NCBI GenBank assembly: GCA_947474435.1
Contig: CANJII010000011.1
Location: 1-64,000 of the forward strand
Origin: Chitinophagaceae bacterium
GTDB taxonomy: Bacteria > Bacteroidota > Bacteroidia > Chitinophagales > UBA10324
Direction of reading: 5' to 3'
Length of the DNA stretch: 64,000 bases
Shown here: positions 19,788 through 28,639 of the stretch, one piece after another
Position numbering within the stretch: position 1 is the first letter of the stretch
How the letters are laid out: each line of letters starts with the position of its first letter
The notes under the pieces: model-generated
The model's database searches: none
What the model was told of the DNA's origin: nothing
The model's input: only the letters and a program-made list of their open reading frames with translations
Position numbers and translations under genes: made by a program

Positions 19788-20300
19788 ATGGTGGAGATAA
19801 AATCCGGGTCAATAACAGATGCTGATTCTTTGAGAAATTTATGTCGTGAAACATTTTATAAAAAATGGAAGTCGACCAATACTGAAAAAGATTTGCTAAC
19901 ATATATGAATGAATTTTTTTCAGTTGAAAAATTGGTTGCGGAACTGAATGACATTGAAATTACTTACTTACTTGCTCAAAAAAATAATGAACTGATTGCC
20001 TACACAAAACTCAATAGGAATAAGATTGATGGGGAACTCGGAAATTTTAAACCAATTGAACTTCAAAGAATGTATGTAAAGGAAGAATTTGCAAGGATGG
20101 GAATAGGTCAAAAGTTAATGAATGAAGCGATTGAAATTGCTGTTTCAGAAAAATTTGAAGTAATGTGGTTGGGAGTGTGGGAGCAAAATACACCAGCTAT
20201 AAATTTTTATAAACAATTCGGCTTTGAATTTTATGGTTCACATGAATTTGTTTTAGGAGACGACATTACCACGGACCTTTTAATGAAAAAAATACTGTAA
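19788..20300 (+). CDS. GNAT-family N-acetyltransferase
   Basis: This 170-residue protein has the GNAT fold: an N-terminal TDADSLRNLCRETFYKKW helix, ELQRMYVKEEFARMGIGQKL carrying the RxxGIG acetyl-CoA pyrophosphate loop near residue 108, and WEQNTPAINFYKQFGFEFYG as motif B. The overall look is that of diamine/peptide acetyltransferases (PaiA-like). Substrate unknown. It stands alone, 87 bp before the coiled-coil gene on the same strand. Confidence 0.88.
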   Translation: MVEIKSGSITDADSLRNLCRETFYKKWKSTNTEKDLLTYMNEFFSVEKLVAELNDIEITYLLAQKNNELIAYTKLNRNKIDGELGNFKPIELQRMYVKEEFARMGIGQKLMNEAIEIAVSEKFEVMWLGVWEQNTPAINFYKQFGFEFYGSHEFVLGDDITTDLLMKKIL

Positions 20301-20386
20301 AATATTTCAACGGAAAGAAATTTTATCTCTGCTTTCAATAAAATACATTTACCGCAATTATTGTAAACTAAACTACTGTAACAATC

Positions 20387-21544
20387 ATGGACACTGTTCA
20401 ACAATCAATGGAAATGCTGCAAAAAAATGTAGATGCACTCCGTAACGAAATTGCCACATTGGAAAATTACCCTCTTCACAAAGAAGAAGACATCCGTAAC
20501 TTTCATGAGAAAGTTAAAACCGTAAATAACCTGTTCAGAGGATTGAATCCTTTGCTGAAAAAGGAAGATTCAGGTGAACTGTTGACCCGGTTCAATAGTG
20601 CGAGCGCGCGGGTACTGCAATTTCGCGAAGAGCTGAACAAGCAAAAACAACAATTCATTGATTCGAAAAAGGCAGTTGTAAAAGCAAGAATCAGTGATGC
20701 TGAAAATAAAATTGAAGAACATTACAGTGAATGCATCAGCATTTTAAAACAGGTTTCTGATTGGTTGAAGGAGGGAAAGGTTGATTTGAAATATGCTCAA
20801 ACAATTTATCCGGAAATGAACGACATAGTTCTTTCGGTAAAACTGGGCTTGAATGATTTGGATGAACTATGGGCTATGTGGAAACAGGTTCGTGAAAAAT
20901 CAGATGCAGGTAAAAAGAATATCTGGGATGTAAATTACAATTTATGCAAAGCTGAATTAATGACCATTGAAGATCACGCGAAAAATGGTGACCCATATGA
21001 TGCAACTAAAGCTATAATGGAAATGCAACGCCGCCTTCGCGATTTTAAAATGAGTAGCGAGCAGAGCGAAGAAATTAAAAAGACCTTGAATGATTTTTGG
21101 GAACAAGCCAACCTGCGAATCAAGGAAAAGAAAGATCACTTTAAAGAAGAGAATAAGCGCAAGCGCGATGAGTTTCAACAGAAAAAACAAGAATGGTTAA
21201 ATAAAACTAAATCAGCTTACGAACGCTTCTCAAATCTTGTAGCAAAAAATAAAGAAGTAATTGAAAAAGCTGCTGAACAAGTTGCTCAGTTAATTGATGA
21301 AAGAGATACTGCCCGAAGCGAAGCTTATAAAAACCGCATTCAGGTTTGGATTGATGAGAAAGAAACAAAAATCAACGACATCAAAAAAACAAACGACGAA
21401 CTTCAAGGAAAAATTGACAACATGAAAAAGGAGTTGGCCAAAGCGAAGATGATAGAAAAAGATGAAGCTCCCGGTGTGACTAAAAATGAAAAAACACCTG
21501 AACAAGTCAGCGTTGAAGTACCATCATCGCCTGAAGGTGAATAA
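20387..21544 (+). CDS. Coiled-coil protein of unknown function
   Basis: This 385-residue protein is almost entirely charged alpha-helix, without signal peptide or membrane span. The first half has heptad stretches (ARVLQFREELNKQKQQFID). The middle resembles the spaced aromatic helices seen in DUF349 proteins (WAMWKQVREKSD, DFWEQANLRIKEKKDHF), and the second half is a long Lys/Glu coiled coil. I do not recognise a characterised family. It is a single-gene unit closed by a clear terminator. A cytoplasmic structural or scaffold role is only a guess from composition. Confidence 0.75.
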   Translation: MDTVQQSMEMLQKNVDALRNEIATLENYPLHKEEDIRNFHEKVKTVNNLFRGLNPLLKKEDSGELLTRFNSASARVLQFREELNKQKQQFIDSKKAVVKARISDAENKIEEHYSECISILKQVSDWLKEGKVDLKYAQTIYPEMNDIVLSVKLGLNDLDELWAMWKQVREKSDAGKKNIWDVNYNLCKAELMTIEDHAKNGDPYDATKAIMEMQRRLRDFKMSSEQSEEIKKTLNDFWEQANLRIKEKKDHFKEENKRKRDEFQQKKQEWLNKTKSAYERFSNLVAKNKEVIEKAAEQVAQLIDERDTARSEAYKNRIQVWIDEKETKINDIKKTNDELQGKIDNMKKELAKAKMIEKDEAPGVTKNEKTPEQVSVEVPSSPEGE

Positions 21545-21560
21545 CAATAAATCAGTAATT

Positions 21561-21598
21561 AAAAGTGAAATACTGCATCCTTGTATTTCACTTTTTTT
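21561..21598 (+). terminator. Rho-independent terminator after the coiled-coil gene
   Basis: AAAAGTGAAATAC pairs perfectly with GTATTTCACTTTT across a 9-base loop and runs into a stretch of eight T residues, 16 bp after the stop codon. Confidence 0.9.
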
Positions 21599-21636
21599 TA
21601 TTTTCATAATTCATCTGATCTCATACATATCATAAT

Positions 21637-22329
21637 TTGAAACCTCCTTTAATCTTATTGCATGGTGCTATTGGTTCAGCTTCTCAGTTTGATTCTGTCA
21701 GTGATTTATTAAGTGAATCATTCACCAACTATACTTTCGATTTTGAAGGGCATGGTCGGCGCGCATTTAACAACCGAGAGTTTCGCATTGAATATTTCGC
21801 TGAAAATATTTCAGAGTTTATTGAAGAAAACCATTTGCAACCTGCCAATGTTTTTGGTTACAGTATGGGAGGATATGTCGCGCTTTACTTAGCTGCAACC
21901 CGACCTGAATACATTCAACGCATTTACACAGTCGCCACCAAGTTTAACTGGAATGTTGAAACCGCATTAAAGGAAAGTGCACAATTGGATCCTGAAAAAC
22001 TAAAAGAAAAAGTTCCTCAGTTTATTCATCTACTGAAAGAAAGGCACATTCATGGTTGGGCACAAAATCTGAAATACACATCAGAGATGATTCTTCATTT
22101 AGGAAATAGTCCTGCGCTTGATAATGAAGTTTTGAATAAAGTTGAAGCCAATTGTATGATAACAGTTGGTGATTCAGATAATATGGTAAGCCAGACTGAA
22201 ACTGAAAATTATGCATCGTATATTCCAAATGCAAATTTCAAAGTTTTGTACAACACAAAGCACCCTCTTGAAAAACTGAATGCTTACTTACTAAAATCAG
22301 AATTGGAAAAATTTTTTATTGAAAAATAA
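21637..22329 (+). CDS. Alpha/beta-hydrolase fold protein
   Basis: This 230-residue protein shows LILLHGAIGSASQF (oxyanion loop), FDFEGHGRRAF, FGYSMGGYVALYLA with the Ser nucleophile in GYSMGG near residue 76, a late ITVGDSDNMVS with the acidic member, and NTKHPLEKL with the catalytic His. All three triad members are thus present. Such proteins are esterases or related hydrolases (MenH-like); the substrate is unknown. The start is TTG at 21637, since no ATG occurs before the GYSMGG region. Confidence 0.87.
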   Translation: MKPPLILLHGAIGSASQFDSVSDLLSESFTNYTFDFEGHGRRAFNNREFRIEYFAENISEFIEENHLQPANVFGYSMGGYVALYLAATRPEYIQRIYTVATKFNWNVETALKESAQLDPEKLKEKVPQFIHLLKERHIHGWAQNLKYTSEMILHLGNSPALDNEVLNKVEANCMITVGDSDNMVSQTETENYASYIPNANFKVLYNTKHPLEKLNAYLLKSELEKFFIEK

Positions 22330-22383
22330 ATTCTGTTTTACAAACTTGTTTTGACTTTTCTTAATCTATTAAGTCAGTATTAG

Positions 22384-23091
22384 CTAAAAATATAATTGCG
22401 ACGCACGCTTCCAGTTAATCACATTCCATATTCCATCAAGGTAATCTGCACGCTTATTCTGGTATTTTAAATAATATGCATGTTCCCACACATCAATGGC
22501 TAAAATCGGAGCGCCTTTATCGGTTGCATCTCCCATCAGTGGATTGTTTTGATTTCCGGTTGTTACAATTTTTAATTCTTTCTGTGCGTTTTCAATTAAC
22601 CAAATCCAACCTGAACCAAAAACAGATAATCCTGCTTTTACCATTGCGGCTTTTAATTTATCCATATCGCCAAAAGATTTGGCGATGGCTGCATTCAATT
22701 CCTCTGAAGGAGAAGATTTTTCCGGCGAAAGTATGTGCCAGAAAAAATTATGATTCCAATAACCACCTCCATGATTTCGAACACCGGTTTTTAACTCATC
22801 GGGCAATTGTGTAATCTGTGCAAATAAATTTTGAATGCCTTTAGTTTGGTAGTCCGGAAATTTTTCTAAAGCCGCGTTGAATTTATCGGTATAAGCCTTA
22901 TGATGTTTGTCATGATGAATTTCCATAGTCATCGCATCAATGTAAGGCTCAAGGGCATTAAATGTATAGGGCAAATCGGCAAGTACATATGGGTATTCGC
23001 TTGGAACACTCGCGTTTCCCGGTAGTCCAAATGTTAAAGCACCTGCTGCTAAAACCGAAGTTTTAATAAAATCTCGTCTTGAATTTTCCAT
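22384..23091 (-). CDS. sodA: Mn-type superoxide dismutase with a twin-arginine signal
   Basis: This enzyme dismutates superoxide to oxygen and peroxide. The 235-residue protein has the four metal ligands His59 (MEIHHDKHH), His114 (WNHNFFW), Asp200 and His204 (DVWEHAYYLKY). Gly110 and Gln181 (GNQNNPLMG) are the positions that mark Mn rather than Fe enzymes. The N terminus is unusual: SRRDFIK at residues 4-10 followed by TSVLAAGALTFGLPGNA is a textbook Tat signal, so the enzyme is probably folded with metal in the cytoplasm and exported. It diverges from the copper ATPase gene. Confidence 0.93.
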   Translation of the reverse strand: MENSRRDFIKTSVLAAGALTFGLPGNASVPSEYPYVLADLPYTFNALEPYIDAMTMEIHHDKHHKAYTDKFNAALEKFPDYQTKGIQNLFAQITQLPDELKTGVRNHGGGYWNHNFFWHILSPEKSSPSEELNAAIAKSFGDMDKLKAAMVKAGLSVFGSGWIWLIENAQKELKIVTTGNQNNPLMGDATDKGAPILAIDVWEHAYYLKYQNKRADYLDGIWNVINWKRASQLYF

Positions 23092-23166
23092 GATTTAATT
23101 TTTTAGTCCGATAAATGTATAACCTTCAAGTGATGATGAATAATTTATTAAATCTAATTTTGATGA

Positions 23167-25284
23167 ATGGAAAGTGCTGACAGTACAGAATTAAAAGTAG
23201 AAGGAATGACTTGCGCTTCCTGCGCAAATACGATTACACGCTTTTTACAGAAGAATGGATTAACAGATGTGTTTGTTGATTTCACTTCAGGTGAAGTTCG
23301 TTTCAAGGGAGGAAATGAAAATATTCTTCCAACAATAAAATCAGGAATTGATGAATTGGGATATCATGTGGTGGATGAAACCAAAATTGAAGGCAAGAAA
23401 AAATTTATTGAATCCATTGAAGCAAAATTTTATTTCAGTTTGATATTGACTGTGCCTTTGTGGATGCCAATGTTGTTTTCAATTCCATTACTTCACAATT
23501 TTTATTTTCAACTGTCTGTTGCCACACCAGTTTTTTTATTGGGAGCTTGGTATTTTGGCAAGAGTGGAATTGCTTCTTTAAAAATTGGTGCACCCAATAT
23601 GGATGTGTTGATTTTTATCGGAAGTTCATCTGCTTTTTTTTATTCCGTTGTTCAGGGATTGGTGTTGAATGATATTCATAATCTTTTTTTTGAAACATCT
23701 TCTTCCATCATCACACTGGTGATTCTTGGAAATTTAATTGAGCAGCGGGCGGTGCAGCAAACACGCACTGCCATTTCTGCTTTGATAAAATTGCAACCAT
23801 CCACAGCTAAACTTATCAGCTTTTTCGGCAATGAAAAATTTGAAGTTATAACAGAAATACCTGCTCATGAGATACGAAAAGGGAATTATTTATTGTTTAA
23901 TACAGGAGATAAAATTGCTGCAGATGGAATGGTTGTTTGGGGAAGTGGTGAAGCTGATGAGGCAATGATTTCAGGAGAAAGTTTGCCTGTGATAAAATCT
24001 ATGAATGAAAATGTTATTGGCGGAACAACTTTAATTTCCGGGTCAATAAAAATGAAAGTGACTGCCACCGGAAAGCAATCAACACTCAGTCAGATAATTG
24101 AATTAGTAAAGAACGCGCAATCACGAAAGCCGAAACTTCAGAAGTTAGCAGATAGAATTACAGGTTGGTTTGTCCCGGCAGTTTTAGTTGCGGCTGCGTT
24201 AACTTTTATTTTAAATTATTTTATTCTTCAGAACGGAACAACTCAAAGTATAATGAACAGTGTTGCCGTATTAGTCATAGCCTGTCCGTGCGCAATGGGA
24301 TTGGCAACGCCAACAGCAGTGATGGTCGGATTGGGGAGGAGTGCGCGCAAAGGGATTTTGATAAAAGGTTCAGATACTTTAGAAACACTTTCAACCATTG
24401 AACAAATTGTATTTGATAAAACAGGAACTTTAACAACAGGCGAATTCCGAATCAAGGAATTAAAAATTATTGAAGGTGAAACTGAAGATGTAAAATCAGT
24501 AATTGTCGGGCTGGAAAAATTTTCATCGCACCCGATTGCAAAATCTTTATTGAAAGAATTAAAATCCATTTCAGCAAAATCATTTAATGATGTGAAGGAA
24601 GAAAAGGGTTCTGGTGTTTCTGGTAAAGACGAACAGGGAAATTTATTTTCAATTGGTTCTTCATTGATGAATGCAAATTCTGCAAAAGAAAACCAGCACA
24701 ACATTTATATTTCTAAAAATGAAAAACTAATAGCGTGGATTGATCTGGAAGATGACATTAAAGAAGGAGCAATTGAAGTCATTCAGTTTTTTAAAAAGAA
24801 GGGAATAAAAACCATAATGCTCAGTGGCGATAAAAAAGAAATATGCGAATCAGTAGCGAAAGCATTAAACATTGATGAATACAAAGCCGAACAAAAACCA
24901 GAAGAAAAATTAGTATTCATTCGCCACTGTGTTTCACAATCACCAACTGCAATGGTGGGCGATGGTGTTAATGATGCCCCCGCACTCGCGCAATCCAATC
25001 TTGGAATTTCATTGAGCAACGCCACACAGGTAGCAATTGATTCCGCACAAATTATACTACTGAAAGGAAATCTGAAAAGCCTGATTGAAGCTTTTTCGAT
25101 AGGAAAAATCACCTTGCAAACCATCAAACAAAATTTATTCTGGGCTTTCTTTTATAATGTATTGGCCATTCCGGTAGCTGCTGTTGGTTTGCTGAGCCCG
25201 ACAATTGCGGCTTTATCAATGGCATTTTCTGATATTATTGTTGTTGGAAATTCATTGCGGTTGAAAGCACGGAAAATTTTATGA
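23167..25284 (+). CDS. copA: Copper-translocating P1B-type ATPase
   Basis: This 705-residue ATPase pumps Cu(I) out of the cytoplasm. One HMA domain at the N terminus carries GMTCASC (residues 13-19). The intramembrane CPC metal site is at about 373-375 (VIACPCAMGLATPTA), the phosphorylated Asp in FDKTGTLTTGE is at about 417, the HP motif is in SSHPIAKSL, and the hinge is GDGVNDAPALAQS near 598. Eight membrane spans are predicted. It diverges from the Tat-SOD gene; TAATTTTG at 23155 matches the -7 consensus but lies only 5 bp from the ATG. No CsoR- or CueR-like gene is near. Confidence 0.94.
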   Translation: MESADSTELKVEGMTCASCANTITRFLQKNGLTDVFVDFTSGEVRFKGGNENILPTIKSGIDELGYHVVDETKIEGKKKFIESIEAKFYFSLILTVPLWMPMLFSIPLLHNFYFQLSVATPVFLLGAWYFGKSGIASLKIGAPNMDVLIFIGSSSAFFYSVVQGLVLNDIHNLFFETSSSIITLVILGNLIEQRAVQQTRTAISALIKLQPSTAKLISFFGNEKFEVITEIPAHEIRKGNYLLFNTGDKIAADGMVVWGSGEADEAMISGESLPVIKSMNENVIGGTTLISGSIKMKVTATGKQSTLSQIIELVKNAQSRKPKLQKLADRITGWFVPAVLVAAALTFILNYFILQNGTTQSIMNSVAVLVIACPCAMGLATPTAVMVGLGRSARKGILIKGSDTLETLSTIEQIVFDKTGTLTTGEFRIKELKIIEGETEDVKSVIVGLEKFSSHPIAKSLLKELKSISAKSFNDVKEEKGSGVSGKDEQGNLFSIGSSLMNANSAKENQHNIYISKNEKLIAWIDLEDDIKEGAIEVIQFFKKKGIKTIMLSGDKKEICESVAKALNIDEYKAEQKPEEKLVFIRHCVSQSPTAMVGDGVNDAPALAQSNLGISLSNATQVAIDSAQIILLKGNLKSLIEAFSIGKITLQTIKQNLFWAFFYNVLAIPVAAVGLLSPTIAALSMAFSDIIVVGNSLRLKARKIL

Positions 25285-25409
25285 ATTTTATTAATGGAAC
25301 AGATGAGGAAATTAGTTGGAATTGGCTAATAGGATTTTTGGTGAATTTGCTTTATTGAAATCTTCATTTAATATTTGAACCATTAATAAAAACTTTAAAA
25401 CAAACTAAA

Positions 25410-25619
25410 ATAAAAAAAGCTTTAACTCTTATTGCCGGTGTTGCCTTTGTAGCAATGCTTTTCACTTCTTGCAAGAAAGATTGGACTTGCACATGTACTG
25501 CACTTGGAACTACTACTCCAGTGCCTTATACTAAATTATCAAAGAAAGATGCAACTACTGCTTGTGATCAGGCAAATGCTTCTTATGCTTTACTTGGTGG
25601 TTCTTGTAAACTTGATTAA
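25410..25619 (+). CDS. Small cysteine-rich lipoprotein with apparent ATA start codon
   Basis: This 69-residue protein starts IKKALTLIAGVAFVAMLFTSC, a perfect lipoprotein signal (lipobox LFTSC), followed by KKDWTCTCTAL and two more cysteines near the end (ATTACDQANA, GGSCKL). It is too short and lacks the ATG to be called automatically. The frame is open back to 25359, but there is no in-frame ATG, GTG or TTG; the codon exactly where an MKK- signal peptide would begin is ATA at 25410. Short lipoproteins of this CTC...C...C type are common in Bacteroidota and have no known function. The strong terminator 20 bp after the stop supports a real transcription unit. Confidence 0.7.
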   Translation: MKKALTLIAGVAFVAMLFTSCKKDWTCTCTALGTTTPVPYTKLSKKDATTACDQANASYALLGGSCKLD

Positions 25620-25638
25620 TTTTTAATAAAATGTTTTG

Positions 25639-25677
25639 AAAAGGCTGTCCTTTATTTGGGCGGCCTTTTCTTTTTTA
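25639..25677 (+). terminator. Rho-independent terminator after the small lipoprotein gene
   Basis: AAAAGGCTGTCC pairs over 12 bp with GGGCGGCCTTTT (two G-U pairs) across a 7-base loop, followed by CTTTTTT. The next gene's ATG begins within a few bases of the T-run, so that gene may depend on read-through. Confidence 0.88.
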
Positions 25678-25678
25678 T

Positions 25679-26674
25679 ATGCACATCATTAAAGAATTTT
25701 TTTCGCACTCCATTCGCATAATGCTTGGGTTGCTTTTTATAGCTTCAGGTTTACTGAAGTTAATTCCGATTGAACCATTTGAACTTAATTTTATTGATGT
25801 TGGTGTTGCCAATTGGTTCACTGCACCAATTATTGCTCGTGGATTAATTGGGTTCGAATTATTACTTGGTGTGTTTTTAATTTTCAATCTGGCAATGAAT
25901 AAGTTTACCATCAAGGCCACTTATTCAATCCTTATTTTTTTTACATTTTATCTTTTCTATCAAATACTTACAGTTGGAAATAATGGAAATTGCGGTTGCT
26001 TCGGTACTTATCTTCAAATGACTCCGTTAGAATCCATATTTAAAAACATTGCAATGCTTACCTTGTTAATTGTTGTGCAGTTTATTCCTGCAAAGTGGAG
26101 TTTGCCGTGGTCGAAATTTTTTATTCCTCTTTTTATTTTATCCTCATTTGTAAGCCCGTATATTTTAAACCCACCTGAATCATTGGTGAAAGGGCACAGA
26201 GCCGGAGCTGTAAATTATCCGTTGGGTTTAAAAAGAATTTATTCTGATACAAGCATTATTGCTCCACCATTAGATTTAACTGTTGGGAAACACATTGTGG
26301 CTTTCATGTCGCTCACTTGTGGTCATTGCCGAATGAATGCGTTGAAAATGCATGTGCTTCAGGAACGCAATCCTGATTTTCCATTTTACCTATTGCTGAA
26401 TGGAGATACTTTAATGCATCTGAAAAGTTTTTTTGATTTTTCAAAAGCGAAAAATATTTCATACTCTTTTTTTAATAACGACGATTTCTTTTCCTTTGTA
26501 GATGGAAGTTTACCTGCCATTTTCTGGTTGCAAAACGACACAGTAAAATTCAGGTGTTTGTACACTGACCTGAATGAAGATGATATCAGAACCTGGTTAA
26601 ATAGCGGAGTTGTTCCTTCATCGAACGATACTATCAGAATAACACCTTCAGTTGAAAGCGATACTTTAAAGTAA
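25679..26674 (+). CDS. MauE/DoxX-type membrane protein fused to a thioredoxin-like domain
   Basis: The first 165 residues of this 331-residue protein form a four-helix MauE-type redox membrane domain (LGLLFIASGLLKLIP, ARGLIGFELLLGVFLIF) with a conserved Cys pair in GNCGCFGTYLQMTPL (Cys105 and Cys107). The C-terminal domain is thioredoxin-like, with the CGHC active site at Cys214-Cys217 (MSLTCGHCRMNALKM) and a cis-Pro region in GSLPAIFWL. The fusion suggests an inner-membrane thiol oxidoreductase passing electrons between the membrane part and a periplasmic thioredoxin. The adjacent cysteine-rich lipoprotein could be its client; this is inference. Confidence 0.85.
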   Translation: MHIIKEFFSHSIRIMLGLLFIASGLLKLIPIEPFELNFIDVGVANWFTAPIIARGLIGFELLLGVFLIFNLAMNKFTIKATYSILIFFTFYLFYQILTVGNNGNCGCFGTYLQMTPLESIFKNIAMLTLLIVVQFIPAKWSLPWSKFFIPLFILSSFVSPYILNPPESLVKGHRAGAVNYPLGLKRIYSDTSIIAPPLDLTVGKHIVAFMSLTCGHCRMNALKMHVLQERNPDFPFYLLLNGDTLMHLKSFFDFSKAKNISYSFFNNDDFFSFVDGSLPAIFWLQNDTVKFRCLYTDLNEDDIRTWLNSGVVPSSNDTIRITPSVESDTLK

Positions 26675-26681
26675 GCAGAAC

Positions 26682-28481
26682 TTATTTACTGCTTTCAACA
26701 ACAATACTTTTCTTTCCTGATTTTGTAATTGCAATTGCTTTTATTTTTTGTGCTGGTGTTAAAGTAATTTCAATTGCTTCAGAATATTTTATGGAAGCAG
26801 AAGTTGGAAGTGTTCCATCTGTTGTATAATAATAATCAGAGTTTTGTTTTAATGAAGTGATGCCGAGAGTGAATTTGTTTTCATTAAGTGGTCGCAATTG
26901 AATTTCGGGTTCGGGCACACGGTAATTAATTTTTCTGAATTCCATTAATGCAAAATGATATTGCAATCTGCCTACAAAATCCCACCAGTCTTTTTTTTCT
27001 TTTTGCGACCACACAACTTCCGATAAAGCAATCATGCGCGGAAAAACCATGTACTCAATTTGTTCTGTTGTTGAGAGATATTCAGTCCACACATTGGCTT
27101 GTGCACCTAAAATAAATTGAGATTGTTCACTTGTTAATTCAGCAGGAACCGGATTGTATTCATAAACTTTTTGCAGTGGAAGAAATCCGCCAATGCACAA
27201 TGGCTCCATTGAATTTTTCGACTGGCAATGATCAAAATAACAATAATCGCCGGGAGTCATCACTGCGTAGTTGCCATGTTTGGCTGCGGCTATTCCTCCT
27301 TCGGTTCCGCGCCAGCTCATGATTGATGCGTTGACAGAAACTCCACCATCTAAAATTTCATCCCATCCAATCATTTTTTTTCCTTTCGAAATAATGTATT
27401 TCTCTATGGTGTTAATGAAGTATGCTTCAACACCCGGATAGGTTTTAATATTTTCTTTCAGCATTAATTCTGTAACCTGCTTGCTTTTTTTCCAATGCCC
27501 TTCAGGCACTTCATCGCCACCGACATGAATGTATTCGCCGGGAAATAAAGTAATCACTTCATCTAAAATATTTTCGTAAAACAGAATAACTTCGGGAGTA
27601 GGACACAGCACCACATCACTTCCACCCCACTTGGTGAGCACATCGAAGCTCATTCCAAAACAAGCGAGTTCAGGATAGGCAGCAATAGCAGCTTGCGAGT
27701 GACCGGGCATTTCAATTTCAGGAACAATGGTGATGTGTTGCCGCTCTGCGTATTTCACAATTTCCTTAATCTGTTCCTGTGTGTAAAATCCATCGTAGGG
27801 AGTTTTATCGCCGATGTAAGGATCAAAATTTTTTGCAGTCATGGTTTCTTTTCTATGACTTCCGGTTTCTGTGAGTTTCGGATATTGTTTTATTTCTATC
27901 CGCCAACCCTGATCATCGGTGAGGTGCCAGTGAAAAGTATTCATCTTGTAGTAAGCCATCATGTCAATGTATTTTTTCACAAACTCCACTGAGAAAAAAT
28001 GGCGTGAACAATCAAGGTGCATTCCTCTCCAGCTGAATCGCGGATAATCGTGTATGGTTACACATGGAATATCAAACTGCATTTTTGATTCGGCGGGCAT
28101 GAGTTGTAAAAGAGTTTGCATACCATAAAAAATTCCGGCATCAGTTCCTGTGATAACAATGCTGTCGGTAGTGACGGTTAAAAAATATTCATCGGGCGAA
28201 AAACTTTTTTGTTTTGAATTAAGCAACCGAAGCGCAATGTATTTTTTATATTGGGGTTGAACCAACGGTCGAACCAAGTAGTGTTTGGCGAGATAAGTGT
28301 TCAGATAATTTGCGTTCTCATATTGCTCCTTATCATATACAATTTTTACCTGTGGCGAAAAGGTAAATACTCCATTCTGCTGTTCAATGCTTACCGGTTG
28401 CGGAATGATGGAGTGAGTTTGCGCTTTATTTTCTTTTGATGAAAAAAGAAAAATCATCATGGCAATAAAAAGGTTTCTCAT
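26682..28481 (-). CDS. Beta-N-acetylhexosaminidase, glycoside hydrolase family 20
   Basis: This 599-residue exported enzyme releases terminal GlcNAc/GalNAc. After a signal peptide (about 1-20) comes the GH20b domain (SIIPQPVSIEQQNG). The catalytic TIM barrel follows: FSWRGMHLDCSRHFF, WHLTDDQGWRIEIKQYPKLT, EIEMPGHSQAAIAAYPEL, then YIHVGGDEVPEGHW with the catalytic Asp323-Glu324 pair and MIGWDEIL, AQANVWTEY. The last 70 residues form a small FN3/chitobiase C-terminal-like domain (YYYTTDGTLPT). No T9SS sorting domain is visible, so it is probably periplasmic. A chitin or peptidoglycan-fragment role is likely. Confidence 0.94.
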   Translation of the reverse strand: MRNLFIAMMIFLFSSKENKAQTHSIIPQPVSIEQQNGVFTFSPQVKIVYDKEQYENANYLNTYLAKHYLVRPLVQPQYKKYIALRLLNSKQKSFSPDEYFLTVTTDSIVITGTDAGIFYGMQTLLQLMPAESKMQFDIPCVTIHDYPRFSWRGMHLDCSRHFFSVEFVKKYIDMMAYYKMNTFHWHLTDDQGWRIEIKQYPKLTETGSHRKETMTAKNFDPYIGDKTPYDGFYTQEQIKEIVKYAERQHITIVPEIEMPGHSQAAIAAYPELACFGMSFDVLTKWGGSDVVLCPTPEVILFYENILDEVITLFPGEYIHVGGDEVPEGHWKKSKQVTELMLKENIKTYPGVEAYFINTIEKYIISKGKKMIGWDEILDGGVSVNASIMSWRGTEGGIAAAKHGNYAVMTPGDYCYFDHCQSKNSMEPLCIGGFLPLQKVYEYNPVPAELTSEQSQFILGAQANVWTEYLSTTEQIEYMVFPRMIALSEVVWSQKEKKDWWDFVGRLQYHFALMEFRKINYRVPEPEIQLRPLNENKFTLGITSLKQNSDYYYTTDGTLPTSASIKYSEAIEITLTPAQKIKAIAITKSGKKSIVVESSK

Positions 28482-28624
28482 GCTTAAAATTTATTGAGCA
28501 CAAATAAAGCGAGAAAGATTTTAGCATCAAGAATTGAAAAAAGATTTAAGCGAAAATATGAGCGCGGTGTAACAGCCGACCAGAGCGAGTGGATGATAAA
28601 ACGGGTTTCTTGATTGGCTGCTCT

Positions 28625-28632
28625 TATATTTG
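28625..28632 (+). promoter_or_regulatory. Candidate -7 promoter element TATATTTG
   Basis: TATATTTG matches TAnnTTTG exactly and ends 7 bp before the ATG of the propeller-like gene. The -33 TTTG is not evident at the usual 19-21 bp spacing. Confidence 0.4.
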
Positions 28633-28639
28633 AGGAAGC

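Noticed and set aside
22350-22376. CTTAAT-CT-ATTAAG inverted repeat between the hydrolase and SOD genes
   Set aside because: The stem is pure AT except for two pairs and no T-run follows; it could be chance in AT-rich DNA.
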